In this document: piece by piece, positions 37,250 to 46,126 of the stretch
Position numbering within the stretch: the stretch's first letter is position 1
Layout: each line of letters starts with the position of its first letter
Assembly (NCBI RefSeq): GCF_004770895.1
Contig: NZ_RQHS01000010.1
Location: 1-64,000 of the forward strand
Source: Leptospira dzoumogneensis
GTDB lineage: Bacteria > Spirochaetota > Leptospiria > Leptospirales > Leptospiraceae
Reading direction: 5' to 3'
DNA length: 64,000 bases
Notes under the pieces: model-generated
What the model was told of the DNA's origin: nothing
Database searches by the model: none
Seen by the model: the letters and a program-made list of their open reading frames with translations, nothing else
Translations under genes and position numbers: made by a program

Positions 37250-37399
37250 CACGCAGAGACGCCAAGGCGCGGAGAGCTTTCATAAGTTTTGCGATGTTGG
37301 AATTCCTACATCCGCTTCATTTAATTTAATCCTTTGCGGCTCTGTGACTCTGCGTGAGAATAAACTCTGCGCCTCTTTTCTACTTCGCGTCTCTGCGTG
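37250..37399. repeat. Dispersed repeat element with 13-base terminal inverted repeats
   Basis: The ends are CACGCAGAGACGC (37250-37262) and its perfect complement GCGTCTCTGCGTG (37387-37399). The interior is a set of degenerate copies of the same CTCTGCGTG unit, and a 16-base TGTTGGAATTCCTACA palindrome is embedded at 37295-37310. The second element is at 41979-42058. No transposase or gene is inside. Confidence 0.8.
37295..37310. repeat. Dispersed palindrome TGTTGGAATTCCTACA inside the 37.3 kb element
   Basis: Identical to the copy at 63-78. It lies between the left and right terminal repeats of the larger element, so one repeat family sits inside another. Confidence 0.75.
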
Positions 37400-37406
37400 G
37401 AAATCC

Positions 37407-38441
37407 CTAAGGAAGTTTCTTCTTCCCTGTAAAATCATTCATTAGAATTTCAGATTGTTCTGAAATACAAAATACGCTCTGGTGAGAACCGTCGTAATAC
37501 AGATCACAAGAACTTAGAGTGTTCATATCCGCGGCAGAAGCCCCATATTTGAAAGCAAGTTCTCTGATACGAGGCCACCAGGATTTTTCGAGTCCTAGTT
37601 CGTAATAACCTTCTCTATAACCCGGATATACTTTAGGCCAGATCAAATAGGTTTTGATCCCTTCCTTCTCCGCGAGTTTTAAGAATTCTTCCACGATAAA
37701 AAACTCAGTCTCACCCAAAGTGAATCCGGAAAGATAAATACTTTTGAGCCGAAGCGCATCCTTTTCTAATTTTTTAGGATTATTACTTACACTTGCGTAT
37801 GCGAGCTGTTCCCCATTTCCTAGTTCCAAGATCAGATTTTCATGGTTTTGATCCGCTCTATACTGTTTTAGCTTTCCGCCGGTCAGTCTGGACCATAAAA
37901 GTTTAAAACCCGGTTTGATCTTTCGGATACTGAAAAACTTTTCTTTCCAGATCTCCAATTTATCGGAGAAGGAAAAGTTTTCCCAATAAGTATTCTTAAA
38001 TTCTTCGTCGGCGCCTAATCTTAAAAAAGGTTCATAGAATAAACCCTTTGAATCATCAAAACCTTCCGGACTGATCACATAAAAGACCGCCTTGGGCTTA
38101 ATGCCTGCTTCTATAATTTTTCGGAACCAGTAAAAACCGTAAGCAGGGACCGCTTGAGGGCCGGAAAAATTATACACAGTCCAATCATTCGCAGCGGATT
38201 GTGGAAGTGTTTTTATAGAATATGGATAAGCTCTAGAGTCCCCGAATGCCAAAAGTAAATTTTTGTTTTTGAGGGAATCGTCTTTTTTGAGTTTCTCGAA
38301 TAGATGTTTTCTATGGGTGTAATAGACTGGATTTCCTTCTTGGTAAAAAGAAGTTTGGAAGAAGTCCAAAAGGAAAATTTTATCCGCGATGAACAAAAAG
38401 ATCAGAAAGAGTAAAGGAAGATAGATATATTTCTTTTTCAT
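37407..38441 (-). CDS. DUF1574-family protein with SGNH motifs, second copy
   Basis: A 344-residue protein with an N-terminal membrane span (about 5-20) and a periplasmic body. Compared with the copy at 6858-7952, block I is the canonical GDSR (residues 67-70), and the C-terminal DGSH carries D317 and H320. So it fits an SGNH hydrolase/acyltransferase with Ser-Asp-His. It starts eight bases after the MBOAT stop with an AGGA site. The product presumably transfers the acyl group moved by the MBOAT partner. Confidence 0.72.
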   Translation of the reverse strand: MKKKYIYLPLLFLIFLFIADKIFLLDFFQTSFYQEGNPVYYTHRKHLFEKLKKDDSLKNKNLLLAFGDSRAYPYSIKTLPQSAANDWTVYNFSGPQAVPAYGFYWFRKIIEAGIKPKAVFYVISPEGFDDSKGLFYEPFLRLGADEEFKNTYWENFSFSDKLEIWKEKFFSIRKIKPGFKLLWSRLTGGKLKQYRADQNHENLILELGNGEQLAYASVSNNPKKLEKDALRLKSIYLSGFTLGETEFFIVEEFLKLAEKEGIKTYLIWPKVYPGYREGYYELGLEKSWWPRIRELAFKYGASAADMNTLSSCDLYYDGSHQSVFCISEQSEILMNDFTGKKKLP

Positions 38442-38449
38442 TATATTCC

Positions 38450-39859
38450 TCAGAATTGTCCGTAAAAGAAATCGGCGTTTCCGCTAGGTAGAGCGAGTAA
38501 GACCAAGATCCATACGATAGGAAGAAGTGCGGCTTTCCATTGGAATCTGACCTTAAATTTATCAGGCCATTCTTCCGCGGAATGGAATAAGACCGCGACT
38601 AAAAATGCGAAAATGCAAGGTTCCATATTCGGAAAGGCAACTCCATTCGACCAAACAAATATTCTTTGTACCGCTGCCAGAGCAGAACCGAAGTCAGGAG
38701 TGAAGAATAATATCCAGGAGATACTGTAAATATTCAGAACAAATAAATACATAACGGTTCTTTTTACGTAAGGTATCTCAGGCAGGATCGTAACCTTCCA
38801 ATCGGTTAATACTCTTTCTATAGAAAGATATAATCCTGTGAGGACTCCCCAAAGAAGATAATTCAAATTAGCTCCATGCCAAAGTCCGCCCAAACCGAAT
38901 GCCACTAGATAATTAAAACAAGTGCGTATCGTTCCACTTCTAGAACCGCCAAGCGGGATGTATAAATAATCGCGGATCCAAAAAGAGAAGGTCAAATGCC
39001 ATCTTCTCCAAAAATCACCAAACCCGGTAAAGAAGAACGGCGCCCTGAAGTTTTGAGGAAGAGTAAATCCTAAAAGTTTTCCCATTCCTCTTGCGATATC
39101 CGTTAGTCCTGAAAAGTCTAAATATAGATAGATCGCAAAGAAATATACCGTACTTAAAAGTGCCGCTCCGGAAAAAGCGGACGTCTCCGCAAACACCTGG
39201 AATATAGAGCCGGACATTAAAACGGAAACTACTGATTTTTTAAAAAGGCCTATGACAACGAGCCATAACCCGTCCACCATATCTTCTTTTTCCATTTTAG
39301 GCGAATCGAATTGAGCCGCTACATCGTTAAATCTTAAAATAGGTCCTGCAATCATCACAGGAAAAAGAAAAATATAAGACGCAAGTTTAAGAAATCCGAT
39401 CTCTTCAGTGATCGTCCCTTTTTTCTTATCCACCAAAAGAGAAATGAATTGGAATGTATAATAGCTGATGGTCAAAGGAAGAACCACTTCGAACCCGGCC
39501 CAGTCCAAAGACTTGGAAAGTATTCCGTCCAAGCTGACCTTATTTTGAAAATCAGGAATTCCTAAAAATATTCCGAACAGATCCGCGAAAAAATAGAAAT
39601 ATTTAAAAAAAGCTAAATTAAGAACATTGAATCCGATCGAAACCGGTAAGAACCAATTTCGCGTCAGGAAAAACCGAATGAATGCCCAGTTGACTGCCAC
39701 CACAAGAATGAGGTGGAATAGGAACTTCCAAGAAGAAAATGCGTAAAATAACGCAGAGCTTAAGATCAGAAAATATCTCTTTAAAGCGTCAGGAAGATTC
39801 CAATACACCAGAAATACTAGGCAGAAAAAAAATAAAAATTCTAAACTGGTAAAATTCAT
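38450..39859 (-). CDS. MBOAT-family membrane O-acyltransferase, second copy
   Basis: A 469-residue multi-span protein of the AlgI/DltB type. The invariant His is H328 in GGLWHG, with WRRWH and FWIRDYLYIPLGGS in front. The ATG at 39859 overlaps the stop of the upstream pseudouridine synthase gene as ATGA, so it is translationally coupled; a TTG three codons earlier is possible but less likely. Followed directly by the DUF1574 gene. Substrate unknown. Confidence 0.9.
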   Translation of the reverse strand: MNFTSLEFLFFFCLVFLVYWNLPDALKRYFLILSSALFYAFSSWKFLFHLILVVAVNWAFIRFFLTRNWFLPVSIGFNVLNLAFFKYFYFFADLFGIFLGIPDFQNKVSLDGILSKSLDWAGFEVVLPLTISYYTFQFISLLVDKKKGTITEEIGFLKLASYIFLFPVMIAGPILRFNDVAAQFDSPKMEKEDMVDGLWLVVIGLFKKSVVSVLMSGSIFQVFAETSAFSGAALLSTVYFFAIYLYLDFSGLTDIARGMGKLLGFTLPQNFRAPFFFTGFGDFWRRWHLTFSFWIRDYLYIPLGGSRSGTIRTCFNYLVAFGLGGLWHGANLNYLLWGVLTGLYLSIERVLTDWKVTILPEIPYVKRTVMYLFVLNIYSISWILFFTPDFGSALAAVQRIFVWSNGVAFPNMEPCIFAFLVAVLFHSAEEWPDKFKVRFQWKAALLPIVWILVLLALPSGNADFFYGQF

Positions 39860-40656
39860 GGTCTCCAAACTTTAGGATCCAGTAAGATAAACTTACCTTC
39901 TCCGATTTTCAATTTTTCCAAAGAAAGTTTTCCGATACGTATCCTCTGTAGATCGATCACTCTTCCACCGAGTATTGAGAACATTCTACGGATCTGTCTC
40001 TTTCTTCCTTGTTTTAAGATCACTCTAAACTTAGAAGACACTTCTCCTTTTACTAAGGATGTAACCTTCTCCGCTTTTAAAAATTCTCCCTCGTCCATAA
40101 ACCCCCTAGTGAATCTGTCCTTCACTTCTTTTGCATCCAATTCTTCTTCTAAGATTACTTCGTATTCTTTTTCGGAACCTTCGGATGGATGTGTGATCTC
40201 TTGGACTAAATTCCCTTGGTCGGATAAAAGAAGAAGTCCCCTGGAATCCAGGTCCAATCTTCCTGCTATAAAAAGTTTTCCGTACTTTTTAGGGAGTAAT
40301 TCAAAAACCGTATTGGAATGAAAACGATCGCTATGGGAGCAAAGAAAACCCTTAGGTTTGTTTAATGCGAGAAATACAGACTCTGTAGGAGGAACTAATT
40401 TTTTATTTCCGACCTGAACTATATCGGAACCGACCCGGATCTTGGTGCTTAAATTCTTTTCGACGACACCGTTAACTTTCACTTTGCCGGAAAGGATCAA
40501 TTCTTCCACCTTCCTGCGAGAACCTAGGCCGCAGTCTGCCAGGAATCGGTTGATCCGGATCTCTTTGGAGGAATCTTCCCCCGATTTTTCTTTCGCGATT
40601 TTTTCGCCCAAACTTGCCCCCGGCCTAAGCCGATCCCTCCAGATTCGGACACCCAC
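39856..40656 (-). CDS. Pseudouridine synthase, RsuA/RluB/RluE/RluF family
   Basis: About 266 residues from a GTG at 40656; a TTG near residue 16 would be an alternative start, because family similarity begins only at the S4 domain IRINRFLADCGLGSRRKVEELI. The catalytic domain has the GRLDLDSRGLLLLS segment with the catalytic Asp. It isomerises uridine in rRNA, as RsuA or RluB/E/F do; exact target position is not predictable. Its 3' end overlaps the MBOAT start by four bases. Confidence 0.9.
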   Translation of the reverse strand: MGVRIWRDRLRPGASLGEKIAKEKSGEDSSKEIRINRFLADCGLGSRRKVEELILSGKVKVNGVVEKNLSTKIRVGSDIVQVGNKKLVPPTESVFLALNKPKGFLCSHSDRFHSNTVFELLPKKYGKLFIAGRLDLDSRGLLLLSDQGNLVQEITHPSEGSEKEYEVILEEELDAKEVKDRFTRGFMDEGEFLKAEKVTSLVKGEVSSKFRVILKQGRKRQIRRMFSILGGRVIDLQRIRIGKLSLEKLKIGEGKFILLDPKVWRP

Positions 40657-40714
40657 CTATTTCCGGCTACCCAAAACACTTGACTCTTTTAGGACTCGGA
40701 CGGAGGCTTTAAAG

Positions 40715-41620
40715 GTGAATCCTCTCAAAAAGAAGCCCAGATCCAATGCTTACCAACCCGCTCCCGAAAAACCGGATTGGTTAAAGGTGAGGCTTCCATT
40801 TCGCGAAAAGAAAAATCCCGTCGATTTCGTCCGAAGTTCAGTAGAGGGAGGAAAACTAAATACAGTCTGCGAAAGCGCTTCTTGCCCCAACCTGAACCAT
40901 TGTTGGTCCAGAAAAACCGCAACTTATATGCTTGCAGGTGATATTTGTACAAGACGTTGTTCTTATTGTGATGTCGCCTTTGGAAAACCATTGGCCCTAA
41001 ACCCGGAAGAACCTTTAAGAGTGGCAGAATCCGCAAAGGCACTCGGACTCAATCATGTAGTGATCACATCAGTCAATAGAGACGATCTATCCGATGGAGG
41101 AGCGGCTCATTATAAAAAAACGGTAGAGCTGATCCGAGAAAGATTACCTGAATGCAAAATTGAGATCCTAGTTCCGGATTTCAAAATGAAGGAAGAAAAC
41201 TTAGAGATCGTATATTCTTCCAAACCGGACATTTTCAATCATAACCTAGAAACCGTGGAAAGATTATTTCCTACAGTAGCTCCCGCCAAAAAATACGAAA
41301 GATCTTTGGACGTTCTAGAACATGCATCTAAGAGAGGACTTTTAACCAAAAGTGGATTGATACTCGGCCTAGGTGAAACATTAGAAGAAGTCCACCAAAC
41401 TCTAAAGGATCTCAGATCCGTTGGAGTGCAGATGATAACTTTAGGACAATATCTACAACCTACTCCAACACATCTTCCCGTGAGCGAGTACATTCGTCCG
41501 GAAGTATTTAAGGACCTGAAAGAATTCGGAAAAGCCTTAGGATTCAGAACAGTATTCTCAGGACCTTTGGTCAGAAGTTCTTATCACGCGGACGAGCAAG
41601 TGCCGTGGTTCGAAAATTAA
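40715..41620 (+). CDS. lipA: Lipoyl synthase
   Basis: A 301-residue radical SAM enzyme inserting sulfur into octanoyl groups. The GTG at 40715 is chosen because GGAGG stands eight bases upstream; the reading frame upstream of it is without family sequence and runs opposite the pseudouridine synthase gene. The auxiliary-cluster cysteines are C52, C57, C63; the SAM-cluster triad is C78, C82, C85 (CTRRCSYC); the C-terminal RSSYHA supplies the serine ligand. Complete in every key residue. The next gene overlaps its last 16 bases. Confidence 0.95.
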   Translation: MNPLKKKPRSNAYQPAPEKPDWLKVRLPFREKKNPVDFVRSSVEGGKLNTVCESASCPNLNHCWSRKTATYMLAGDICTRRCSYCDVAFGKPLALNPEEPLRVAESAKALGLNHVVITSVNRDDLSDGGAAHYKKTVELIRERLPECKIEILVPDFKMKEENLEIVYSSKPDIFNHNLETVERLFPTVAPAKKYERSLDVLEHASKRGLLTKSGLILGLGETLEEVHQTLKDLRSVGVQMITLGQYLQPTPTHLPVSEYIRPEVFKDLKEFGKALGFRTVFSGPLVRSSYHADEQVPWFEN

Positions 41621-41940
41621 AAAGAGCCAAAGATAAATTTCCGGATGTCCCGGATCCTGGAGAGATGAAAAAGATCATCTTTCATTCTATTCTATCTTAT
41701 CTTTCCAAACAAGACGGTCATGTTTCTAAAATGGAGATCAAAGATCTTCTATTCGATGCGATCGGTTTAATTCCCGGTTTCAGAGTAGAATGGGGAGAGA
41801 TCCAAAAATTCGGCAGAACTAAACTATTAGTGAATTATAAAGATAAGGTTCTCGTTTTAGATCTAGAAGAAATTTCGAACATGATCCTAAAACTTTGGGA
41901 TCGCTACATAGATACCCATCCGCATCATAAACCTAGGTAA
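41605..41940 (+). CDS. Small protein of unknown function downstream of lipA
   Basis: A 111-residue protein starting at a GTG inside the end of lipA; an ATG at 41665 (MKKIIFHSILSYLSK) would give a 91-residue product. It looks like a small helix-strand domain with a winged-helix feel and ends in a basic HPHHKPR tail. I do not recognise it. The coupling to lipA suggests co-expression. Confidence 0.5.
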   Translation: MVRKLKRAKDKFPDVPDPGEMKKIIFHSILSYLSKQDGHVSKMEIKDLLFDAIGLIPGFRVEWGEIQKFGRTKLLVNYKDKVLVLDLEEISNMILKLWDRYIDTHPHHKPR

Positions 41941-41978
41941 GGGGACGCGGAGTTGCCCGAGGCGCAGTGATTTATTGG

Positions 41979-42150
41979 CACGCAGAGACGCCAAGACGCA
42001 GAGGTTTTTTAGAACCATTAATTCAAAATATTTCTCTGCGGCTCCGCGTCTCTGCGTGCGAAAACTCTCCGTGCCTCTGTGTGAGAAAAATACTCTGTGA
42101 ACTCTGTGTGAAAAAACTCCGTGTCTCTCTTCAAACTCTGTGCCTCTAAA
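41979..42150. repeat. Second dispersed element with CACGCAGAGACGC terminal repeats
   Basis: CACGCAGAGACGC at 41979-41991 and its perfect complement at 42046-42058 bound an 80-base core. From 42059 to about 42150, imperfect copies of the CTCTGTGTGAGAAA unit follow. The minus strand gives a misleading open frame with HRGTE-like peptide repeats, which is a typical artefact of this element. Confidence 0.8.
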
Positions 42151-42158
42151 TAGAAAAA

Positions 42159-42185
42159 CCCGAGCCGCCTTTCGGCTGGCCCGGG
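42159..42185 (-). terminator. Terminator of the FecR-domain lipoprotein gene
   Basis: On the minus strand a stem of CCCG plus AGCCG pairs with CGGCT plus CGGG, with a four-base bulge, and is followed by TTTTT. It lies about 33 bases after the gene stop. Confidence 0.75.
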
Positions 42186-42217
42186 ATTTTTCCACCTTTA
42201 AGCTTGTGGCCTGTGGA

Positions 42218-43399
42218 TTAGTTTTCGGATTTAGTTTGGAAGTCGTAGATAACTTCTTTTACATCATCCTGGTTGATCTTCTTAATACCGTCTTCGGTAT
42301 GGACGATCATTGTGCTACCTTGCTGGTCTACGATTGCTCCGATGATGGTAGTTTTACCGTCAGCCAATACGATTTTTTCCAGTTTTTCGTAGTAGTTTAC
42401 AAGATCCTTATTGGTTTTCAGGTTTTTAGGAGCGGAAACAAGAACGTTCTTGAATCTTTTCAGCTCGTCCGCCTGACGCTTAGCTAATTCTTCTTCGATT
42501 TTCTTTCTCTCAGCTTCATTAGCAGCGTTTGTAGCTTCGTCTACTTTGCCGGATTTAGGATCTACATTCAGTTTTACTAACTTATCTGCAGTGTCTTTGT
42601 CCAGAGTAACGATAGTTCTGATCTCTTCTTCTTCGGTTTTGGAAACTCCAGCGCCACTTAGTTTAGTAACCGCTTTAGGAATGTCTTTCTCCAAACTAGC
42701 GTCTAACTTAGTAAGTTCTTTCTCACCGAATTTTTTATCAGGAGCTTTTACTATGGAAGACTCGTCTTTTTCTAAGATAACTTCAGATTTATCCAAAGAT
42801 TCTTTGATCTTTTGAAGTTCTGCGTTAGCGGAGATCTCTTCAGCAGTTGCACCTTCCAGAGCGCGAACTCTTGGAGATACTGCAACGGATCCTTCTAATA
42901 CTTTTACGACGGATCTGTCGTTTTTAGTACGATCTACAACGAAAGAAGTTCCTCTAACTCCCGCGATTGCGGTCGGAGTTACTACAGAGAACTGGTCGTC
43001 TTTGCTTGCTTTATTTACTTTAGCGAAAACTTTTCCGGAAACTAAGGACAATCTAGTGTCAGTATTTCCTTGGGTATTCAAAGCGAGAGCGGAGAATTCC
43101 AAGCTGGACTTTTCAGCTAAACGAACAGCTGATCCGTCTGAGAATTGGATATCGACTTTCGCTTTCGCCTTGGTTTCGATCTTGTCCCCTTCTTTCAGGA
43201 CAGTTCCAAGACTAGCTTTGTCTTCAGTTAAATCAGCGTGTTGGATTTTTGCTTCTCCTACGCTAAATACTACGATTGCCGATGGTTGGCTCTGTTTTGC
43301 GTTCGCGGAATCCGCGTTCTCCGCAGGCTTTTTACAAGCTCCGGATGTCAACAGACCGACCATTAGGACGGCTGATGCAACGGAAATGATCTTATTCAT
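42218..43399 (-). CDS. FecR-domain lipoprotein
   Basis: A 393-residue protein with a signal peptide and relaxed lipobox (SGAC, C22). The FecR domain occupies about 55-165 (GDKIETKAKAKVDIQFSDGSAVRLAEKSSLEF and AIAGVRGTSFVVD). The rest is lysine- and glutamate-rich and predicted coiled. FecR domains usually sense outer-membrane signals, but this one lacks a C-terminal TM of anti-sigma type and no sigma factor gene is beside it. A surface or periplasmic structural role is possible. Confidence 0.8.
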   Translation of the reverse strand: MNKIISVASAVLMVGLLTSGACKKPAENADSANAKQSQPSAIVVFSVGEAKIQHADLTEDKASLGTVLKEGDKIETKAKAKVDIQFSDGSAVRLAEKSSLEFSALALNTQGNTDTRLSLVSGKVFAKVNKASKDDQFSVVTPTAIAGVRGTSFVVDRTKNDRSVVKVLEGSVAVSPRVRALEGATAEEISANAELQKIKESLDKSEVILEKDESSIVKAPDKKFGEKELTKLDASLEKDIPKAVTKLSGAGVSKTEEEEIRTIVTLDKDTADKLVKLNVDPKSGKVDEATNAANEAERKKIEEELAKRQADELKRFKNVLVSAPKNLKTNKDLVNYYEKLEKIVLADGKTTIIGAIVDQQGSTMIVHTEDGIKKINQDDVKEVIYDFQTKSEN

Positions 43400-43499
43400 A
43401 CCCCTATCCTTCTTTGATCGAGATTAATCAGAAACCGCGGTGGAGGCAGTCCGATCTATATTGGGTTAACACCTATGGATTTGGGATTTTCAATTTATT

Positions 43500-44696
43500 T
43501 CAATTTTTTTTTCCAATTTGGAAGATATTTCCTGAACTAAAATCGCCAAAATACAGCTCACCTGTGGAATCTTGGCCAAATGTGCTGATTAGGAAGTGAG
43601 TATCCCCTAATACAGTTAGTTTCCTTTTACCCTGAGTTTCGGTGGAGAAGCCCAGGATCTTTCCGGAAACAAAGTCAGCAAAAATGTACCATCCATAGTA
43701 TTTGGAAAGATTTTTCCCTCTGTATACGTACCCGCCTGTAATAGAACGGCCCAAATCATGATCATATTCCAGGATTGGATCGGTTAACCCGGGTTTTTCG
43801 CAGTCTGTCTTGGGTAAAAAGCAGTGAAACCCTTCTTTGATATTCCAGCCGTAGTTTTTGCCTTTTAGAACCAGATCTACTTCTTCCCAATCGTCCTGTC
43901 CTACATCTGCCAGATAGAGATCTCCCGTTTTGGTATCGAAGGAAAACTTCCAGGGATTTCTAAGCCCATAGGCCCAGATCTCAGGCAAAAACCCAGGAGT
44001 ATTTTTAAAAGGATTATCCTCCGGGATCTTATAAGGAGGAGCATTGGAATCCAGGTTAGGCGTTATACGAATGAGAGTCCCTAGATACGTAGAAGTATTT
44101 TGTCCATGTTTGTATGGATCTCCTCCCGCGCCCCCATCTCCGAAACCGATATATAATTTTCCATCAGGGCCAAAACTTAACTGACCCGCATTATGATTGG
44201 AATAAGGTTGATCCACTCTGAGTAAGATCCTTTTACGATCCTGCCAGCGGACCACCTTAGAATCATCCCATCTAAATTCTAAAATGAATGTTTGGTCTTT
44301 GCCTGCTTCTTTAGAAACTGCATTGATATAAAAGAGTTTATTTTCGGAAAACTTAGGGTGAAATGCCAGGCCCAGTAAACCTTCTTCCGATCTGGTCTCT
44401 ACACTCCCGGTAAAATCAGCGATAAGTTTGGATTCTTTCTTTGTAAAATTCCAGAGAAGGATTTTTCCCTTCTTCTCTAGTACGACCATTTCATCCGGTA
44501 AACTGGGATGAAATTGTATATCTGTGATTTCTTTGAATCCGGAAGCGACTTGGGTCCAGCCAAATACGTATTCGGAGCCGATCTCTTTTTTAGGTTTTTG
44601 TTTTTTGGTTTTGGCAAGTAGAAGGTTATCTCTTGTAAAAAGTAAGAGTCCCAGGAATAGCGAGAATACTAAGATCTTATTGCAAAATCGTCTCAT
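43500..44696 (-). CDS. PQQ-dependent sugar dehydrogenase-like protein
   Basis: A 398-residue protein when started at the ATG at 44696; a longer open frame exists upstream. The N-terminal hydrophobic stretch is a signal or anchor. The six-bladed propeller is shown by LLGLAFHPKF, HNAGQLSFGPDGKLYIGFGDGG, GLRNPWKFSFD, YGWNIKEG and a GGYVYRG repeat, which match soluble aldose sugar dehydrogenases (YliI/GSDH family). It may oxidise sugars with PQQ in the periplasm; whether the organism has PQQ is unknown. Confidence 0.85.
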   Translation of the reverse strand: MRRFCNKILVFSLFLGLLLFTRDNLLLAKTKKQKPKKEIGSEYVFGWTQVASGFKEITDIQFHPSLPDEMVVLEKKGKILLWNFTKKESKLIADFTGSVETRSEEGLLGLAFHPKFSENKLFYINAVSKEAGKDQTFILEFRWDDSKVVRWQDRKRILLRVDQPYSNHNAGQLSFGPDGKLYIGFGDGGAGGDPYKHGQNTSTYLGTLIRITPNLDSNAPPYKIPEDNPFKNTPGFLPEIWAYGLRNPWKFSFDTKTGDLYLADVGQDDWEEVDLVLKGKNYGWNIKEGFHCFLPKTDCEKPGLTDPILEYDHDLGRSITGGYVYRGKNLSKYYGWYIFADFVSGKILGFSTETQGKRKLTVLGDTHFLISTFGQDSTGELYFGDFSSGNIFQIGKKN

Positions 44697-44794
44697 TCTG
44701 GCAGAAAAAAATACAGTTTGAAATCTCTCAGTCAAGGATGAAAAAGCCAAAAACTAGATGCCAAAACTCCCATGTAAACCAGTCTGGAGTTAAG

Positions 44795-46126
44795 ATGAGC
44801 ACGAGCACCCTTCGCCCCGAATCTTCCATTGCCTTATTGGAGGAAATGGAAAAAAAATATAAACAGATCCCATTCGAAGCAATTCTGAAGCAGGATATTC
44901 TGAGGCAAGGGATCCATTTTCTTCCTGAATCTTTTCAGATAGAGGGAGATTATAAGACCAAGGATTATTTCATCTTCTCCTTCGACCATATTCCACTTGC
45001 GGATATGAAAGAAGGCACCGACTCCAAGGCACCGGAAGAGATCAAGATCACAGGTGGTCATTTCAATTTATTACCTACTGTAGTTTCTACTCGTAATAAT
45101 CCGGACTCGCCTTATAAAGTGAAACGTATCCCTGCCGGAGAAAAAGACGAAGGCAGACCCGGTCTTTATTTAAACGAAACATTTTTAGGAAAGCTGGAAT
45201 ACCCGCCTAAGCCTGCTTGGTACAGACACAAAACAAAGTCCGGAAAAATTCCTGGAGAGATCGCACCCGTGATTGAATGGGGGTATCTCATCTATCTAAC
45301 CGTATTCCGTAACTGCCAATACTTCGGTAAAGACGAAGAATGTGCCTACTGCGATATCAATCATAACTATAGACAACAGAAGAATGCAGGCAGACCTTAT
45401 ACTGGTGTTAAAGATATAGAAGATATTTTAGAAGTTCTGTCTTGGATAGATGCAGAAGACGATATCGCAAAAGTATATACCATCACCGGCGGTTCCGTAA
45501 TCACTTCTCTCAAAAAGAAAAATGAAATAGATTTTTATCTAGAATACGCGCAAGCGATCGAGCAAAAATTCCCAGGAAGATGGATGGGTAAGATCGTTTC
45601 CCAAGCCTGGGAGAATGAGGACTGCAAAAAATTCAAGGACGCAGGGATCCAAGTCTATCATCCAAACTACGAAGTATGGGAACCGGAACTATTCAGAAAA
45701 ATCTGTCCGGGAAAAGAAGCATATATCGGTAGAGATACTTGGATCAGAAGGATCGTTGATTCGGCCGAAATTTTCGGGCCTTCTTATGTGATCCCGAACT
45801 TTGTAGGGGGAGTAGAACTTTCCCAACCTTGGGGATTTGCAACAGTCGCAGAAGCGATCAAATCCACCGGAGAAGGTTTGGACTTCTTCATGTCCAAAGG
45901 GATCATGCCTAGGTTCACTGCTTGGTGTCCCGAACCTTACACAACTTTAGGAACACAGGCCGGTCCTCCTCTGGAATATTTCTGCGAATTACTCACAGTA
46001 TGGAAGTCTACATTCGAAAAATATAATCTTCCAGTGCCTCCGGGTTATGGAGAACCGGGACCAGGAAAGGCGGTATTCTCTGTTTCCGCCTTTATGGATG
46101 TGATCGGGTACCCTGGAAGGGCTTAG
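44795..46126 (+). CDS. Radical SAM protein with atypical cysteine triad
   Basis: A 443-residue protein. The start is placed at the ATG at 44795, preceded by GGAG; an ATG 19 codons upstream is possible. The presumed cluster ligands are C174, C183 and C186, spaced C-x8-C-x2-C instead of the usual C-x3-C-x2-C. A following TITGGS (about 229-234) resembles the glycine-rich GGE motif. I do not know its substrate. It ends four bases into the convergent AIM24 gene. Confidence 0.7.
   Translation: MSTSTLRPESSIALLEEMEKKYKQIPFEAILKQDILRQGIHFLPESFQIEGDYKTKDYFIFSFDHIPLADMKEGTDSKAPEEIKITGGHFNLLPTVVSTRNNPDSPYKVKRIPAGEKDEGRPGLYLNETFLGKLEYPPKPAWYRHKTKSGKIPGEIAPVIEWGYLIYLTVFRNCQYFGKDEECAYCDINHNYRQQKNAGRPYTGVKDIEDILEVLSWIDAEDDIAKVYTITGGSVITSLKKKNEIDFYLEYAQAIEQKFPGRWMGKIVSQAWENEDCKKFKDAGIQVYHPNYEVWEPELFRKICPGKEAYIGRDTWIRRIVDSAEIFGPSYVIPNFVGGVELSQPWGFATVAEAIKSTGEGLDFFMSKGIMPRFTAWCPEPYTTLGTQAGPPLEYFCELLTVWKSTFEKYNLPVPPGYGEPGPGKAVFSVSAFMDVIGYPGRA

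Noticed and set aside
41887..42195. Minus-strand open frame of 102 residues with HRVHRVFFSHRGTE-like sequence
   Set aside because: It is the translation of the CACGCAGAGACGC repeat element; such peptides are a known annotation artefact and there is no ribosome site or family.
42140..42487. Plus-strand open frame of 115 residues opposite the FecR gene
   Set aside because: It is an antisense shadow of the FecR lipoprotein gene and includes the terminator.
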